A DNA stretch of 64,000 nt from Toxonevra muliebris (taxonomy: Eukaryota; Arthropoda; Insecta; Diptera; Pallopteridae): positions 99,013,340 to 99,077,339 of the forward strand of contig OY829326.1 of the NCBI GenBank assembly GCA_963691655.1. The letters run 5' to 3'. The notes under the pieces are model-generated. The model did no database searches. It had not been told where the DNA came from and saw only the letters and a list, made by a program, of their open reading frames with translations. Made by a program: the position numbers and the translations under genes. Position 1 is the stretch's first letter. The number at the start of each line of letters is the position of its first letter. Positions 21,536 to 32,900 of this stretch are shown piece by piece.

Positions 21536-22630
21536 TTTATACTCGTATTTTTTTCGTAATTTGGACATTTATTGTGAAAAAGTGACTATAAATTTAGTCT
21601 TTAAAGTATTGTCCATCGTTAGCCACAACCTTTCCCATCTTTCTGTAGCATACGGATTCCGCGTCGAAAGAACTCCTCATCTTTTGAGGCTATCCACGAA
21701 TCGATCCATTTTTTGAGTTCTTCGAAAGAACGGAAGTGCTGTTTAGCCAGGATATGTGTCAGCGATCGGAACAAGTGGTAATCAGAAGGAGCAATGTCAT
21801 TCCCATTCAGCGTTTCTAAGTATGTTTTTACTTGCCTTGCAACATGCGCCCGAACATTGTCGTGCTGAAGAATAACTTCATCGTGTCTATTCTCATATTC
21901 TGCCATTTTATCCTTTAATGCTCGGCTCAAATGCATCAATTCTAGTTGGTAGCGGTCGCCAGTGATCGTTTCATTCGGTTTCAACAGCTCATAATACATG
22001 ACACCTTCCATATCCTACCAAATACACAGCATGAGCTTGGATCCATGGATGTTCGGCTTTGCCGTTGATGTTGATGCATGCCCGGGCGGTCCCCATGATT
22101 TTTTACGCTTTGGGTTATCGTAACGTATCTACTTTTCATCGCCAGTCACAGTACGATGCAGAAAACCCTTTCTTTTCTGTCGTTCAATCAGCAGTTCACA
22201 TGTGAAAAATCGTCGTTCGACGTCTCTAGGCTTCAATTCGTACGGCACCCAATTTTCTTGCTTTTGAATCATTCTCAATGCTTTTAATCGTTTAGAAATT
22301 TTTGACTGATTAACTCCTAAAGATTCTGCAAGTTCTTGTTGCGTTTGACATGAATCTTCTTCGAGTAATGCCTTCAATTCTTCATCTTCGAACTTTTTCG
22401 GGTTGCCTGAACGTTCCCTGTCTTCAAAATCAAAATCATCACTTTTGAAACGGGCATACCACACCTGACACATTCTAACGTCTATAGCACAGTCAGGATA
22501 AGCTTCAGTGAGTAAACGATGTGCTTCAGTTGTGTTTTTCTTTAAATTAAAACTTCCCGCAAATGTTGTTTTGTTGGCACGAAATTCGACATTTTCAGCT
22601 ATAGTAAAACACTTTTGTAAAATTATGACA
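21536..22630 (-). mobile_element. Mariner copy 2, both ends degraded
   Basis: This is a minus-strand copy of the family at 7128-8330. Homology begins within the inner part of the 3' inverted repeat (ACTCGTATTTTTTTCGTAATTTGG at 21541) and stops about 40 bp upstream of the transposase start (AAAATTATGA near 22620-22629). The outermost terminal repeat bases are not recognisable at either side, so it is truncated or highly decayed at its ends although its coding region is better preserved than in copy 1. Confidence 0.88.
21594..22592 (-). pseudogene. Mariner transposase pseudogene, nearly intact frame
   Basis: From an ATG at 22592 the frame reads through the N-terminal helix-turn-helix regions (CQVWYARFKSDDFDFEDRERSG; QTQQELAESLGVNQSKISKRL) to VTGDEK. 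There the tryptophan after the first catalytic aspartate has become TAG. A second TGG-to-TAG change occurs in CIWW. The frame is otherwise continuous through YYELLKPNETITGDRYQL and LQHDN, with the second aspartate. An internal deletion joins LETLNGN to DIAPSDYHLF, removing most of the KWEVLPHPPYSP-type block before the third aspartate. A small deletion near MLQKDGK shifts the frame before the terminal VVANDGQYF. Confidence 0.92.
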
Positions 22631-23325
22631 ACGTAATTAAACATAAGAAGAGATTCTGTGACTTCCCAAGAAGAAAACACTTTGGGATCGTTACACTTTA
22701 TAACGATTAAATGATTTCCACCCACGTGGAAATAAAGTTTTAAATGATGGTAATTATTCTTGATACTTGTAATGTTGATCGTCCAAGATCTCCACCGGAA
22801 AAGAAAGAATTCTCGAAAATGTCAAAAGTCGAACCACTGGCTTAAGCAATCGTTTTCTCGAATGGCATTAATATACTCATCAATAATATTGATCATTATT
22901 GGTTTGTTTTTATTTTATTTATTGATAAATATTATGCTCATAATTTAACGAAATTTAATGAAATTTTATTGAAAGATTTAAATGGGCCATCACATATATA
23001 TCAATTAAGAGCAACTTGGAGAATGGAACGGAAAGGAAATGAAATATTGAATATTCTGCTGTAGCATTTATCTCTAATCAGATGACACAGAGCAAATAAA
23101 GGTGTTAGAAATTTTGCACACAATGTTCAGATAACTTGCAGCTTCAAGGGGCAGTAATTGCTTCTATTCTTTTAATAAATATGTGTAACGGAATTGTGGC
23201 AGTTGGGTAGATACGCATTGGTTCAGTGCTGGAGAGACAGGTAATCCTTTGAAGCTTGTTAAGTTTGGTGATGACCGAGTTCCTCACACCGAAGCAACAT
23301 GGACCATAAAAAGCCTATCTAGCAG
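22631..23325. other. Unassigned DNA between two transposons
   Basis: No gene is supported. A 62-codon frame at 22760-22948 has a hydrophobic tail but no recognisable domain. Confidence 0.4.
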
Positions 23326-24358
23326 ATAATAAAGATTTAAATTTCTTTGTTGTGCAAAAAGTTCCAGTTATTCCTTTTAATGGACCCCATCAACCTTTGA
23401 ACATTCGCTCTGGATACTTTTGCGGCTATTTGGTTCCATTTCAGTAACATTGAATTCACATTTTTGACAATACCTGCATTTTTCTTCAACTTAAATTTGA
23501 TAATAGCCCAGTATTGGGTGGATTCATATATTTGGGCACCACATCTTCTTTATTTGTCTGATACCAGTCCATGGTTTTCTTAGAGTAGTGGCAACTAGTT
23601 AAATCAGGCCAAAACTTCACTAGCAAATGGCAATAGTCGTTTCGAAAGGCACTCTTTGATGTTAATATCAGACGTCATAGAAGAGGATGTCACAAATGCC
23701 CCTGGATTTGAGACCACAGCTGCAAATAGCCTACCACACCATTGCTTTCTTTGCAAATTTATCTATTTTTGTGTACTTGAATTTTGAGGGTACATTACCA
23801 CGATACATTGCCATATATAATTTTTGACCTGGAAGCTGTTTAAGATCAAATTTTACGTATGATTCGTCATCCACAATAATGCATCCATTGAATTTGGTCA
23901 CAACATTATTATAAAGAAGACGAGCACGTTTTTTGCCCAGCAAATTTTGTTTGTCTGTTTTATTTGGATATTTTATAGCTATCCGATAGTCCGGGATTGC
24001 TTTTGATGGACCTCAAGATCTTTGCCTTTAATTTTAGTTTGGTGGTTCCCGTTTTGTTCACAACTTTTTGGCTGTTTCAACACTAAGAGTTTCTTTATAT
24101 CGTTTTATAACTCTACATACCGTTTTTTTTGAGATATTTAACATTTTCGCAATCTTTGAACCAGACCACGACGGATTTTCAATAAATTTGTTCACAATCA
24201 ATTTTCTATTTGCAGCTTCCATTGTGCACACAATCACCAACTTGCGATCAATTAATATGAAAAATTTATCAACTAACGGTAACGGTATTGTAAACAAATC
24301 TCAGTAAATTTGTTGTTCTTATGACTAGGGGCGTGCTAATTTGGCATGAGCCGCGCTT
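23326..24358 (-). mobile_element. Truncated DD37E-type Tc1/mariner element
   Basis: The right end AAGCGCGGCTCATGCC... (read on the minus strand from 24358) matches the terminal repeat of the element at 40158-41374 and is followed by TA (24359-24360). At the left, homology stops at about 23326, just past the transposase stop, so roughly 165 bp including the other terminal repeat are missing. The interior carries small deletions relative to the 40 kb copy. Confidence 0.9.
23337..24222 (-). pseudogene. DD37E-type transposase pseudogene, catalytic glutamate deleted
   Basis: N-terminal MEAANRKLIVNKF and a helix-turn-helix segment (SGSKIAKMLNISKKTVCRVI) open the gene. A second frame carries LGKKRARLLYNNVVTKF and the first catalytic aspartate in IIVDDESYVKFD. 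Relative to the copy at 40.3 kb, a deletion of about 30 bp near 23518 removes the NWPQLRPIEKY block with the catalytic glutamate, and another near 23623 removes part of the loop before WPDLA. It shares with the 40 kb copy the absence of the second helix-turn-helix and a frameshift at the same place, so both derive from an already defective parent. Confidence 0.88.
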
Positions 24359-24360
24359 TA

Positions 24361-24841
24361 GTTGAACCATATATCCCACAGATAATGATTTGTAGATTAT
24401 CCGCCTGTCCAATTGATTTATATCCAAACTCATCTAGTTTGTTTAAATGGTCATCACTAAGACGCGATAAGACTCTGCCTAGCGGAGAGTCTTTTATAGA
24501 TTTAATGCATACGATGACTTTTTCAAGTGTGGTTTGCGTGATTGTGCGCTTCCTTATCATATTGTTTGGTGGTAGTAAATCTAACTTTTTCGATTTGTGT
24601 TTTTCGCGAGTTCTAGTAAGAGCTCTAAATCAATCTTAAGCCGGGTTACTATGAATAATATTTTTGAAACTTTTGGGACTTTTTCGGGGCGATCTTATAT
24701 GGTGCCTTCTGTGCCATAATCACAAAAGAGTATCATTGTAACAGTTTTTTGGTGGTAATTTGGTGGTATTTGGTGTTAGAAGCCAGTCGGTGTTGTATTT
24801 GTGGTGTAGACCTTCCTACTAGTAATTTTTCCTTCCACATT
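24361..24841. other. Unassigned DNA with a 97-codon open frame
   Basis: Overlapping open frames of 97 codons (plus) and 74 codons (minus) occupy 24336-24639. The minus frame (SPLGRVLSRLSDDHLNKLDE) has ordinary amino-acid composition, but I recognise no family and see no splice or promoter context. It could be transposon-derived. Confidence 0.35.
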
Positions 24842-24909
24842 TCGTCGCCTGAGAATTGATTTGCCGTATAGGCATAGGAATACTTTCTCAATCAATTCTC
24901 AGGCGACGA
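24842..24909. mobile_element. 68-bp palindromic hairpin element, copy 1
   Basis: The arms TCGTCGCCTGAGAATTGATT and its exact reverse complement are separated by 28 bases containing GTATAGGCATAGGAAT. The same arms and loop text recur at 54103-54188. A perfect 20-bp inverted repeat with a short shared loop indicates a dispersed hairpin family rather than a chance palindrome. No coding capacity. Confidence 0.85.
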
Positions 24910-27040
24910 TTTGCTTTTTATAATTTGAAAATAGTGTATGTTTCTGTGGAGGATCAAATTAATTTTATTTTTGGTAAAATTGTGCAGTAGTTAAGTCGTC
25001 AAACCTAAAAATCAACCGTGTTTGATTTCTTATTAAGGTCTGAATAATTTAAGCTAGTTTCACGAATTAGTTTTCAAAATTTACAAATACTTTACTTTGG
25101 AAAGTAATGATGGCCGAGGATTTTAGATGCCAATCGAAGACAATCCAAGCTGCAGTTTTTGCTAATACAAACTTTAATCAACATAGTTTCTTATAAATAG
25201 AAAAAACTCTATTTTGTAAGATTAACTACACAGGCAACCTATAAACTTCATTGTATATAAGTTCAACGTGCTTGCAATATCAACAAAAGCAGCAGCAACA
25301 GAAGCAACAGCAGCCAACACATATTTAACTTTCAACAATCAGCAGCCAACATTTCTACGCCGCTGCCTTTAGGTGTCAGCTTGTATAAGCTGCATTTCCA
25401 TCATTTCATGCACAGACTAGAGAGAAATTTATCTTTAAGCTTAGGAGAAACTTTTTACATTTATTTATTTTACAGCTTGTTATGCGTTTCAACTTTTTTT
25501 CTTTGCTTTTGCTAACATCTTTTGCATGTGTTTAATATTAATATTTGTGTGCGTGTATGTGTGTAAGAAAACAAAGCAAGTAATTTTAAGGTTAAAGCAA
25601 GCAAAACAACAACAATGACAATAACAGCAACAAAAGCATTTATAATACAAAAAAAAAAAAAAATGAAAGTAGCGACAGGCACCTAAACAAAAGCATAGCG
25701 AAAAGTTTCACTTGTGGCACAGGCAGAAAGAATAAAACTACAACAATAACAACAAAAAGCACAAGTATAAAAAAGAAGAAACTTTTATATAAAGCGTTAC
25801 CATCGCAATTTGGTGGTTTATCAAATTCTCCTTAACATATTGTCATATTGTGCGTTACAGTCACATTGTCATCGGCCATGCGTATATCCTTGTGTGTGTG
25901 TGTGTGTATGTGTGTGCATTTGATTGTATGTGCTCGGATATATTATGGCATTGTTCCTTTTTCGTTGTTAGTAAAAAATTTAATATAGTTTCACTGTTAT
26001 TTATGTGAAAATAATGAGATACATTTTTTAACTTTCTCTTTCTCCTTTATTTTTTTCTTTAATTATTTTGCTATTGTAAATTTTGAATATTTTGTAATAA
26101 AATTTTTTCTGTCATCTTTTTGTGTGGTATTTTTGAGCTTTTAAAGAAATTTTCTTTGATGTATTATGTTTTATTAATATTTCATACATAAATTGAAAAT
26201 GATCATGTGAGGTAAGCAATAAATAATAAAGTTCTTATATGCAGTCACTTTCTTTTGCATTAATTAATGTCACTCATACGTCATGTGTCACATAAAAGGT
26301 GAATTTTTTTATAGAATTATATATGTTATTTTATACTAATACGTATTACTTAAAGATATTAAAATAACTCACAGTCACTGTAAACGGGTTTGCTGTTATA
26401 TTTTCTGCATTAAGCTTCAACACAGAAACGTTTTAAGGTGTTTAGGATTAATTTAAAGCTTGCTGCTTTTTTAAGGTTTAATATTTTAAGTATATAAAAA
26501 AAATGTCTACTTCAAATATATTATGGCGTCTGAAAGAATACTGTAAATACAAAAAGGGGTCGAAGTCACATTAGTAAATTGATTTTAAGCAGGAAAGATT
26601 TGCAAGTACACAAAGATAGATATGTGCTGGTGAAACAGAATAATTTGTTAAAAAAGGACGTTATAAAATTGGAATTATATCTACTACTTATAAAAACTTC
26701 AAGAATAACTGCAACAAGATGAGTTTTGTGGAGAATAAATCCCAAATACATTTATATACATACGTTATATATAATTGGGTAATGGGTAACCATTGTGGTG
26801 TGACAACTTATTCCTGGTGACAAAGTGTCCAAACTCTTTTTCAAGTAGATGTTTGCAATGAAGCGTAATGTAATTTACAGGAGTAGGTTGAGAAATTCTC
26901 AGCCAACTTAAGTAAATAAATATCATGTTGGTGAAAATGGGAGAAAAAATTACAAAGTGAACTTTTGCAAAGGAACCTTTCTAAAAAATTCTTTCTAAAG
27001 AAAGGTCATAGTATATTGAAGATGTAACACCAAAATGTGG
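24910..27040. other. Unassigned AT-rich DNA
   Basis: The stretch contains CAA/CAG-rich segments (25285-25320, 25610-25640), an A-run at 25650-25664 and a GT microsatellite at 25890-25917. It looks like ordinary fly non-coding DNA. No gene is supported. Confidence 0.5.
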
Positions 27041-27045
27041 TAAAG

Positions 27046-28252
27046 CTATTGATTGCTAGAATAATAGCTAGAATCAGAATATTCAGTCCCAAAGTTTTGG
27101 CTTTTTTTTAATCCACCCGTCAATGGAAGTTTTAGTATGGATCCTACTTCTATGGAGTTAAAATTATCATCTGGTATTTGGTGGTCACCCTGATTTCTTT
27201 TACGAATACGCATAAGTGCTAGCCAATGTCCTAAGATGTGCTTTGCAGATTCTTTATCATTTCTGCAAATCGTACATGATTCATTTGATGTAATTCCCAG
27301 TTTTGTTAGGTGATAGTTCAACCTATAATTCCCTGTTAGAATTTCTGTAATGCTTTTAAGACTATTCTTTGACAATTTCATACATTCTTTAAAGCGTTTT
27401 GGATTATAGGTTCCTAATAAGGCTTTCGAATGCTCTAGTCCTGGTCTGTGTTCCCAGTATAATTTCTTTCTTCTTTCCTAATTAGTGTAGAGAGTATTCC
27501 TTTACCTATTCCGTAGAATGGCTATGGGTCTACGAAAAGAGTTGATGCTCCTTTCTTTGCTAGTGTGTCCGCAGATTCATTCCTTTTCATTCCAATATGA
27601 CCCGGAACCCAAAGAACCCAAACCCGATTATATAACCTAAGCGTATTTAGTTTATCAAGACATCAGCAGTTTTGAGGTGACTTGGTGGGTTTTAAGTGCA
27701 TTGATAGCCGCTTGGCTATCGGTTAGGTTCGTAATGTTTTGGTTTCGGTAGTTGCGCTTGAGATTAAAGTATGCACGCCTTTCTTTATATTGCGTATATT
27801 TCCGCTTGAAAAATACTGGTCTATCTACCCATGGGCTCAGAGTACTTTATCCTCGACCCTGATACTCCTGCACTGGTTCTTTTTTCAGTGAGAAAACCGT
27901 CTGTGTACCATGTGATCATAGGCTGGTCTATCTTATACGTTTTAGATATACGTTCCTATTTCTTTTTGTTACTAAGTTCTGTTTTGAATCGTTTTTCAAA
28001 ACTAAACTTTGGCTGCATGTTGTCCCTCGGTATAGCAATTTCAGGATGCTGTCTCTCTAGAATATCAAACTTCTTTCAATTAAGAAATCCATTTGCCCCG
28101 ATATCTTCTCCAGACACCCTTAGGATAGCCCTATTTTTCAAAGATTGAATGTAAATATGAAAAGTTGTAAGTTTTAATAGGACCTCCATAGATGCCGTTG
28201 GGAAAGTTCGCATCTCGCCAGTTACGCACACACAAGCCAATCTCTGCAGCAT
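27046..28252 (-). pseudogene. LINE ORF2 3' portion: RT tail, RNase H and zinc knuckle
   Basis: Reading on the minus strand from about 28252: LQRLACVCVTGEMR and FPTASMEVLLKL (the conserved region after the RT thumb), then AIPRDNMQPKFSFEKRF, the RNase H start WYTDGF, an RNase H C-terminal piece around WVLWVPGHIGMKRNESAD, and a final CTICRNDKESAKHILGH zinc-knuckle-like segment. This order is typical of RNase H-bearing non-LTR retrotransposons (I/Jockey-type superfamily). Stops and frame changes occur throughout. The same family recurs at 60.5-62.4 kb, sharing the PRD...KFSFEKRF / NFEKHF block. 5'-truncated and dead. Confidence 0.85.
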
Positions 28253-28622
28253 ATTAAGACAATCTTGTTTTTTTCAGGGAATGACCATTTTTGTTTTTTA
28301 GATCCCTCTGTAATTTTAACGCTAAGATATGTGAACTCACTAGCAGTTTCAAGTGTGTTGCCAGAGTAAGAACTTGCTTGACTACATTTTTTTTTGTTGC
28401 AGTTAAAAGCCGATAAAACAAAAACGGCTGAGAAAACTATAATACTGTCTTTGCAGAAAATGTTCCTTGTAAAAATTATAGGGAGTCCCAGAACATTGAA
28501 ATAACCTACGAGGCACACTTTTTCCAGAATAATGCAGAAACCGAAGTTTTTGCATTAGAACCAAGCCACTCAGAATCAGTAAGTAAATAATCAAAAAAAA
28601 TTCTGCGAAAATAGCAGATAGT
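28253..28622. other. Unresolved LINE-like debris before the LTR
   Basis: A minus-strand frame reads GNTLETASEFTYLSVKIT, resembling the post-catalytic strand (EFxYLGxKI) of LINE reverse transcriptases. It may be the upstream continuation of the 27.0-28.25 kb fragment or a separate scrap. The complement of 28425-28455 matches CAAAGACAGTATAATAGTTTTCTC at 6111 in the pogo-like element almost exactly, so a piece of that family may also be here. Confidence 0.4.
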
Positions 28623-28719
28623 TGTAACGAAACTTTCTCTCTTTGGCCGGGGTAGAACTCAGCGGGCTCCAGAGGTTCCTTTTGTTACAAAATTTGTTGG
28701 TTGCAGGGGAACCCCAACT

Positions 28720-28729
28720 TTATTTATTG
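28720..28729 (-). terminator. Polyadenylation signal of the LTR
   Basis: The minus strand reads AATAAATAAA, about 100 bp before the end of the LTR. Copy 1 has an AATAAA at the corresponding place. This position fits the R/U5 boundary of an LTR. Confidence 0.6.
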
Positions 28730-28849
28730 AGACACATTCTTTTTAATTCTACGTTTCTTTTAATTCACTTTACAATTTAAATTTAGAATGTTATTCAATA
28801 TACACAAAAAGGTTTTACTGCCTCCGGTGTTGAACTGGATTAGTCTTTA

Positions 28850-29115
28850 GGATGAGCATACGGAGCGTGCAGAGCGTTGTTCACAGTTGATGAAATGCGC
28901 CTGGTAGGGCGAGAATACGGAGCGTGAGGAGCGTTGTTCACAAATGAGGAAATGCGCCTGGTAGGGCGAGAATACGGAGCGTGCAGAGCGTTGTTCACAA
29001 ATGATGAAATGCGCCTGGTAGGGCGAGAATACGGACAGTGCAGAGCGTTGTTCACAACTGATGAAATGCGCCTGACAAGGCGAGCATACGGAGCGTGCAG
29101 AGCGTTGTTCACGAA
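28850..29115. repeat. 57-bp minisatellite in the LTR
   Basis: Units containing ATACGGAGCGTGCAGAGCG, TTGTTCACAAATGATG and AAATGCGCCTGGTAGGGCG recur at about 57-bp steps, about 4.6 copies. Because 57 is a multiple of three, several frames stay open (about 65 to 106 codons) as 19-residue repeats; these are by-products of the array. The position and near-equal unit length match the 58-bp array in LTR copy 1. Confidence 0.88.
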
Positions 29116-29152
29116 TGAGAGGGGTTAACGGTTGCGAGAGAGGCGTTGGCCA

Positions 29153-29451
29153 GATGAACCGATCCAAGGCGTCTCTACTCGTTCCGCCGTGTGCTCACCA
29201 GTCAGGTAGCGTCAAGTGGCGAGTGGCTGGGTACACCGCTCCGACGCGTCACTTGTCGTTTCCGCCTGATGCCCACTTTCAGTTCTTTAGCGTTTGTTGG
29301 GTCACGGGTGCGAAAGGGGCGACGGTCGGATGAACCGATCCAAGGCGTCTCTACTCGTTCCGTTATGTGCTCACCAGTCAGGTAGCGTCAAGTGGCGAGT
29401 GGCTGGGTACACCGCTCCGACGCGTCACTTGTCGCTTCCGCCTGATGCCCA
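29153..29451. repeat. 123-bp segment repeated at 176-bp spacing
   Basis: GATGAACCGATCCAAGGCG at 29153 and again at 29329 begins two nearly identical copies of about 123 bp, through GCGTCACTTGTCG and CCGCCTGATGCCCAC. The 53-bp spacer between them differs. The similarity suggests a recent internal duplication. Confidence 0.9.
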
Positions 29452-29530
29452 CGGCAACTAACAACCGTCCTCCACTACTGCTTGCTGGATACTAAACTAA
29501 ACTAACACTCACTCGGTATTGTGCGTGTGC

Positions 29531-29538
29531 CTTTTATA
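29531..29538 (-). promoter_or_regulatory. Candidate LTR TATA box
   Basis: The minus strand reads CTATAAAAGGCAC, a strong TATA-box match placed upstream of the repeat arrays and the AATAAA signal. This is the expected order for a U3 promoter in a minus-oriented LTR. Confidence 0.6.
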
Positions 29539-29772
29539 GTTGTCATGCTTCCTCTTCCTTGTTTAGTTTTTGATTTCCAGTCGCTACTGGAATTGCTGTG
29601 TTGGCACGCTCTCATTGATCGTATGACAATATTCGAGTTTCTATCGCCGCAGGCTGTCTACATCATACGATCGTCCCGTTATTTGTGTGTGCGCTGCTGG
29701 CAGCATGAATTGTAGTTGTTGTTGTTTTCTTTTGCCTACTTGACTTCTTTGTTTGTTTTTTCCTTTTCTTTC

Positions 29773-29860
29773 ACGCTGGTGCACAGTGGCGGTGTCGATG
29801 TACAGAGGCGGTGTTGCTGTACAGTGGTGGTGTTGATGTACAGTGGCGGTGTTGATGCTA
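29773..29860. repeat. 21-bp tandem repeat in the LTR
   Basis: GTACAGTGGCGGTGTTGAT-type units recur about four times at 21-bp steps, with substitutions. This is the third array in the same LTR. Confidence 0.8.
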
Positions 29861-29923
29861 CTGCATAGGCTACAGCCGTATGTTGTGCGACCATAATTTG
29901 GGTCCCAAATTTGTGTCGTCACA

Positions 29924-32900
29924 TAGTTGATAGCTGTAATTGATTTTTTTCATGGACTTATGGTATTACAAGTAAATACCTTTCATTTGAAATGCCAATT
30001 TCGGTTTTTAATTTTATAGACCCCCGTCCACACCTTGCAAAAATCTGAAAAAATTAGAGTATGAGTATTCCAAAGTGACTTATTTACACAAGAAAAATCA
30101 GAATAGTAAAGTATGAAAAAATCGCATGTAAAAAGTTTCGCGATTTTTTTTGATCGCGAATTACGCTTCTGAAAATTCGCGAATAAATTCCAAATAAATA
30201 TGTTTCCTAAACCAAAGAATCACTGTGCATTTTTTCAAATTTTTCCTACGAATAGTTGGGTTAAAAATGTAAAATATGAAATTTACAAAATCCGCCATTA
30301 CTTATTAAAAACTAATAAAAATTTAGCCAAATCATTCTTAAATTAAGTACTTCAAAAGAGTCTATGCAAAACTTGATTCGATTTGGGGGCATTTTTGACA
30401 TGTAAATCCGGCTACGCCTTTTAATTGAATTTGTCATTCTGAAAACCAGGTATTAAATATAAATTTGCACGACTTGGTTAATGCAACTTAAACATAGTTT
30501 TATTACATATATAGCAAAAATTATGCTGTTATAACAACCACTCCAGAATAAGAGAAACTATCAGAAATCTTAGAAGAAATATTCTAAACTAAATTATGAT
30601 TGTGAAACTTTCTATGAGCTTCAATTTCAAATAGTTAAACCAGTTTTTATAGTAACACAAAGTTTTCATTGGAGTGAGTTTTCGATCTGAGTAAACAGAA
30701 AAAGAGATTATTGCACAGGGATTTGATCCGATACAAATAAAATTAGAAGGAGCATTCCTATTTTGATGAAATTTCGTATGCTAGTGAATCTAAAGTCAGT
30801 CTTAGTTAACCTTTCTAGACTAAGCTTAAAGTTACAATTTTCGTCGTATTTGGCAAGAGATAGTAGAAGAATAAGAGGTTTGATCTCACGTATTTTATTT
30901 AGTTGCATTGTTATTGAACTTTTCAGAAGGTTAAAAAATTTTTGTTTGTTTAATGTTGGAGTAAAAGTGATATTAATGAATGTAACTTTTGGCTTTTCAT
31001 ACTTTTATTATTTTTTTAGTATGATTGCATACTTTTAGGGTTAATAAAAAAGTTTGATTGCAATTTTTGTGGAAAAAATCGTGTCCAGACTTATTTTCAA
31101 TTTGAATAATTTTCAAATTGAAAAAAAGGTGCCTGCTAAAATTGAGAAAAAAACTTTTCTAGATTTTCTCCCCCAAAATTCATCAATTTTCAGTTTTCGT
31201 ATTTGTTTTAGCAACAATGCAGAACTTTTAGCTTTTCAAATCTTGATTAAAAAGAGGCTCACTTACACTTTTTTCACAAATACGATTATTTTATTATATT
31301 AAAAATATTTTATCTTATATACTTTGTTTAAATAAAATTACATTTAAATTTTTTTAACTTTTGTAATTGCATCGTTTATCAATTTAATGAATTTAAATTA
31401 AGTTAAGCTAATAAAACTATTTAACTTATATTGAGCTTCCTTCAATATTTTATAACTACATAGTACATAACAATATAAACTCAATTTATTACTTAAACAA
31501 ATTTTTCATGCATCCTACTTTCAAAATTTTTTCAATATGATCAATAAAGAATCCAATCAACAACACACCCACACGCAGACAACCACATACCTACATATAT
31601 ATAGGTACATATATATTTGAAAGTATTCAGAGTTACATATGTAAAATCTAACCTGAATAAATCCTACAAACACATGCTCGCACATATCATGAAAACTCTA
31701 TTAAAAATTTAAAAAAGCCAATTAACTTGCGAATTGACAAATGTATAGAAAAAAAATATATGGATGGCAGCTCACACCAACTGATACTCATATATAACTA
31801 CATGAGCATGTTTTCTTGTATGATTTTATGCAATATGAATTGAAACGCTAAAATAAATTGCTAACGTAGTTGAAATTTCGTAGTATAATGCTGCTGGTGA
31901 TGTAGAACATAAAGATTATTTAATAATAATAAAAATGCAATTCAAAAACCCAAATTTTTCAAAGCGTTATAAAAAAATGCTATTAAAATTGCATAAATGC
32001 AGATATCAAAAATCAAAATAGCTTTGTAATTGTAGAGAAAGAGAGAGACGAAAAAATGAAAAAGTCCCAGATACATTCATTATAAATTGCTTAAAATATA
32101 TTAAAGCCGCGGATAAATATTGCATGCGTAATTTATCAATATTTTAAAATTCAATTCGTACAAACGTATACTATGAAAAGAAAGGAAAAAACCAAAGCAA
32201 CAATAACAAAAACAGCAGTGGTGCGTATTTTATAAATAGGGTATAAAATTGAAATTTTTTATTTATTTTATTTTTTGACATACATTGACAAATATTGCAA
32301 AATTGCCACGACCACCATGACCACGTTGACAATGGTTTTTTGTTAGCGCAGAAATATAAATAGCACACTGATTGAATTGTAATTCTGCATGTATTCATGT
32401 ATGTACATACTATATATTTAAAAACAAAAAATGCTTCAAATTTGTTCTAGCATTTGTTGCATAAATTTTATAAATCACAAATAGCTGCCTGCATTGTGGA
32501 AACAAATATTCACATATATGCATACTAAAGTTAACAATTCTTATTTATATATTATGCAATAATTTTATTATTTAATTATAATCACATTATATTTGCATTT
32601 ATATGTGTGGGAGTGTGTGTGTATAAAACCAAAAACCACAAATGTGCGCACATTTCATTAGATTTGTGGTTATAACTGATTTGAATCACCATTGAGCACA
32701 CAGTGGCAGTACCAGTAGCTGCTGTGTTAGTCCTTTGCTGCTTTAATCACACGCAGTTTGGTTATGTTATTAACAACTGTCAAGCGAAATACTTTTGAAT
32801 GACAAGCATTTACACTGTATGCATGCGCAAATGTCAAACTTACACCTACATGCTCTCACACATATTCATCCAAACATATATTTATTTGTGTTACTATCTA

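Larger units (their letters stand above)
28623..29923 (-). mobile_element. Solo LTR, family A copy 2
   Basis: The element begins TGTAACGAAAC and ends GTGTCGTCACA, with a perfect 4-bp duplication TAGT on each side (28619-28622 and 29924-29927). It matches the LTR at 15998-17467 at both ends. Read on the minus strand it has U3 with a TATA box at 29531-29538, an AATAAA signal at 28720-28729 and about 100 bp of U5 to the TTACA end, which fixes the orientation. No gag-pol sequence adjoins it, so it is a recombined solo LTR. Three separate tandem-repeat arrays lie between the ends. Clade is inferred from duplication length only. Confidence 0.88.

Noticed and set aside
28840..29167. Repeat proteins of about 65-106 residues on both strands
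   Set aside because: The 57-bp unit is a multiple of three, so several frames stay open by construction.
29115..29385. Overlapping plus-strand open frames of 64-72 codons in the LTR
   Set aside because: They run across the 123-bp duplicated LTR segment in a locally GC-rich region, where open frames arise easily; nothing is conserved.
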